Positions 6,961 to 7,594 of a DNA stretch of 7,594 nt are shown here, one piece after another (position 1 is the stretch's first letter; each line of letters begins with the position of its first letter). Both the position numbers and the translations under genes were made by a program. Where the stretch lies: positions 1 to 7,594 of the forward strand of contig JBQTJM010000335.1 in assembly GCA_052387115.1 (NCBI GenBank). The letters run 5' to 3'. Under the pieces are notes generated by a model. That model did no database searches. It had not been told where the DNA came from and was given only the letters and a program-made list of their open reading frames with translations. The stretch comes from JACCXJ01 sp052387115 (lineage in GTDB: Bacteria; Pseudomonadota; Gammaproteobacteria; JACCXJ01).

Positions 6961-7117
6961 CTATCTTCGCCGGCGACCTCGTCGCGCGATCAGCAGAGCG
7001 GCCAGCGAGGCCAGCCCGGGCAGCCCCCCCCGGCGATCTCGGCGCCGCCACCGCGTGGTTGGTCCGCTTGTCCCGTATCACGCCCGCCGCCGCCTACTTG
7101 TCCGTCGCCGGGTCGTA
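6961..7117 (-). pseudogene. Degraded gene tail with CTERM-like sorting signal
   Basis: On the minus strand the last codons before the stop at 6961-6963 read GGLPGLASLAALLIARRGRRRR: a Gly-rich lead-in, a hydrophobic segment and an Arg-rich end, the layout of GlyGly-CTERM or PEP-CTERM-type tails. A run of eight C (7024-7031, G8 on this strand) breaks the frame. Across it, the other frame continues upstream as a Gly-rich linker (VGGGGRDTGQ, then PRGGGAEIAGGG), as expected just before such a tail. About 40 codons remain before repeat R copy 4 cuts in. The passenger domain is lost; a RLYDPATDK string next to the repeat hints at Kelch-like sequence, but this is weak. Confidence 0.35.
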
Positions 7118-7120
7118 TAG

Positions 7121-7191
7121 GCGAATAGGAATTTGCTTTTGTTCGTGAAGAGGGACAGTACGGCTGGGCTGAGCGGTAAAGAACCTACGCG
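7121..7191 (-). repeat. Repeat R, copy 4
   Basis: Same order of blocks as 3633-3711 (GCGAATAGGAATTT, then TTCGTGAAGAGG, GTACGGCTGGGCT, GGTAAAGAACCTACGCG), with the central GGGCG/TTTAAAA portion altered and short deletions. As at copy 3, it lies just downstream of a purL stop, here 47 bp away. Confidence 0.75.
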
Positions 7192-7237
7192 GCGCACGCC
7201 GATCCTCGCCGCCACGGTGCTCCCCCGATCCTGCGCT

Positions 7238-7594
7238 CTACCCCACCCACCGCCGGGCGTTCTGGAAGAGACGGAACCACGGGCCCTCCTCGTGTGGCCA
7301 GTCGCGGGGCAACCAGGAGTATTGCCGGCGCAGGAAGCAGCGTTCGGGGTGGGGCATCAGGATCGTCACCCGGCCGTCGGCATTGGTGAGACCCGTGATA
7401 CCGAGCGGCGAGCCGTTGGGGTTCCGGGGATAGGTATCCGTGGGCCGGCCGTGGTGATCGAGGTAACGGACGGTCACGAGATGATGCTCGAGTGCCGCCT
7501 CGGCGCCCCGCGGATCGGCGAACACGGCACGGCCCTCGCCGTGGGCGACGACGATGGGGAGCTTGGACCCGGCCATCCCCGTAAACAGCACCGA
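7238..7594 (-). CDS. purL: PurL (FGAM synthase), 3' end, second copy, runs off window
   Basis: The last 118 codons of a second long-form PurL, open at the right edge, so the ATG that can be read near 7591 is internal. It covers the end of the glutamine amidotransferase domain, including PIVVAHGEGRAVFADP, NPNGSPLGITGL and the catalytic MPHPER. The frame is intact and aligns without gaps to 3768-4124: 20 mismatches, all within the part nearest the stop, and at least 107 identical bases up to the window edge. Eight residues differ, mostly conservatively (for example DQGLVTI against EHHLVTV). This may be the functional chromosomal purL, but only sequence to the right would show whether the synthetase domains are present. 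Confidence 0.8.
   Translation of the reverse strand, partial: SVLFTGMAGSKLPIVVAHGEGRAVFADPRGAEAALEHHLVTVRYLDHHGRPTDTYPRNPNGSPLGITGLTNADGRVTILMPHPERCFLRRQYSWLPRDWPHEEGPWFRLFQNARRWVG

Larger units (their letters stand above)
7121..7594. repeat. Long direct repeat, right copy (purL 3' end plus flank)
   Basis: Partner of 3633-4124 at an offset of 3470 bp in the coding part. It continues beyond the window, so its true length is unknown; the left copy extends to about 4885. Confidence 0.8.

Noticed and set aside
6842..7081. 79-codon minus-strand frame overlapping the end of operon gene 3
   Set aside because: It overlaps the 3' end of gene 3 antisense and reads the wrong frame of the CTERM-like tail.
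3633..7191. Classical integrase island with short attachment sites in purL
   Set aside because: There is no integrase or recombinase between the repeats, and the duplicated purL stretch is much longer than an attachment site.
1..7594. CRISPR array, tRNA or rRNA genes
   Set aside because: No regularly spaced short repeats and no tRNA- or rRNA-like segments were seen on either strand.

Overview
The window looks like an accessory, repeat-rich junction region from a high-GC proteobacterium, probably gammaproteobacterial. The main clue is two minus-strand pieces of the long, single-chain PurL (FGAM synthase), the form found in Gamma- and Betaproteobacteria. The species cannot be named from this sequence. 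Base composition is mosaic: the IS91 and purL pieces are very GC-rich, while the secreted-protein gene (1575-3174) and the first cargo gene (5042-5866) are visibly richer in A/T. This fits several rounds of horizontal acquisition.

Left part (1-3174): an unassigned 105-base open frame at the edge is followed by the C-terminal part of an IS91-family rolling-circle transposase (111-1034) whose N-terminal part is missing. A stretch without genes (1035-1574) holds the first copy of a dispersed repeat (R, 1208-1268). Next is a secreted multidomain protein (1575-3174): signal peptide, PA-IL-lectin-like domain, PKD-like domain and a C-terminal DUF3238-like domain. It is split by a one-base frameshift in a C6 run that sits in the loop of a hairpin.

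Middle part (3175-4885): a deleted IS4-family (DUF4372-type) transposase relic lies between two 26-bp near-perfect inverted repeats (3216-3241 and 3637-3662), which are the ends of further R copies. It is followed by a purL fragment keeping the whole glutamine amidotransferase domain but none of the synthetase core.

Right part (4886-7594): a tightly coupled three-gene plus-strand operon (5042-6946) has a GAF-like predicted sensor first, then two small uncharacterised proteins, the first of which looks chimeric. This is the best candidate for an undescribed system. After it come the frameshifted tail of a minus-strand gene with a CTERM-like sorting tail (6961-7117), another R copy (7121-7191), and the 3' end of a second purL copy that runs off the window. 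The two purL 3' ends plus their downstream flank bracket the three-gene operon as imperfect direct repeats (20 mismatches in 357 bp of coding sequence, no indels). The operon is therefore inserted cargo or lies inside a segmental duplication.
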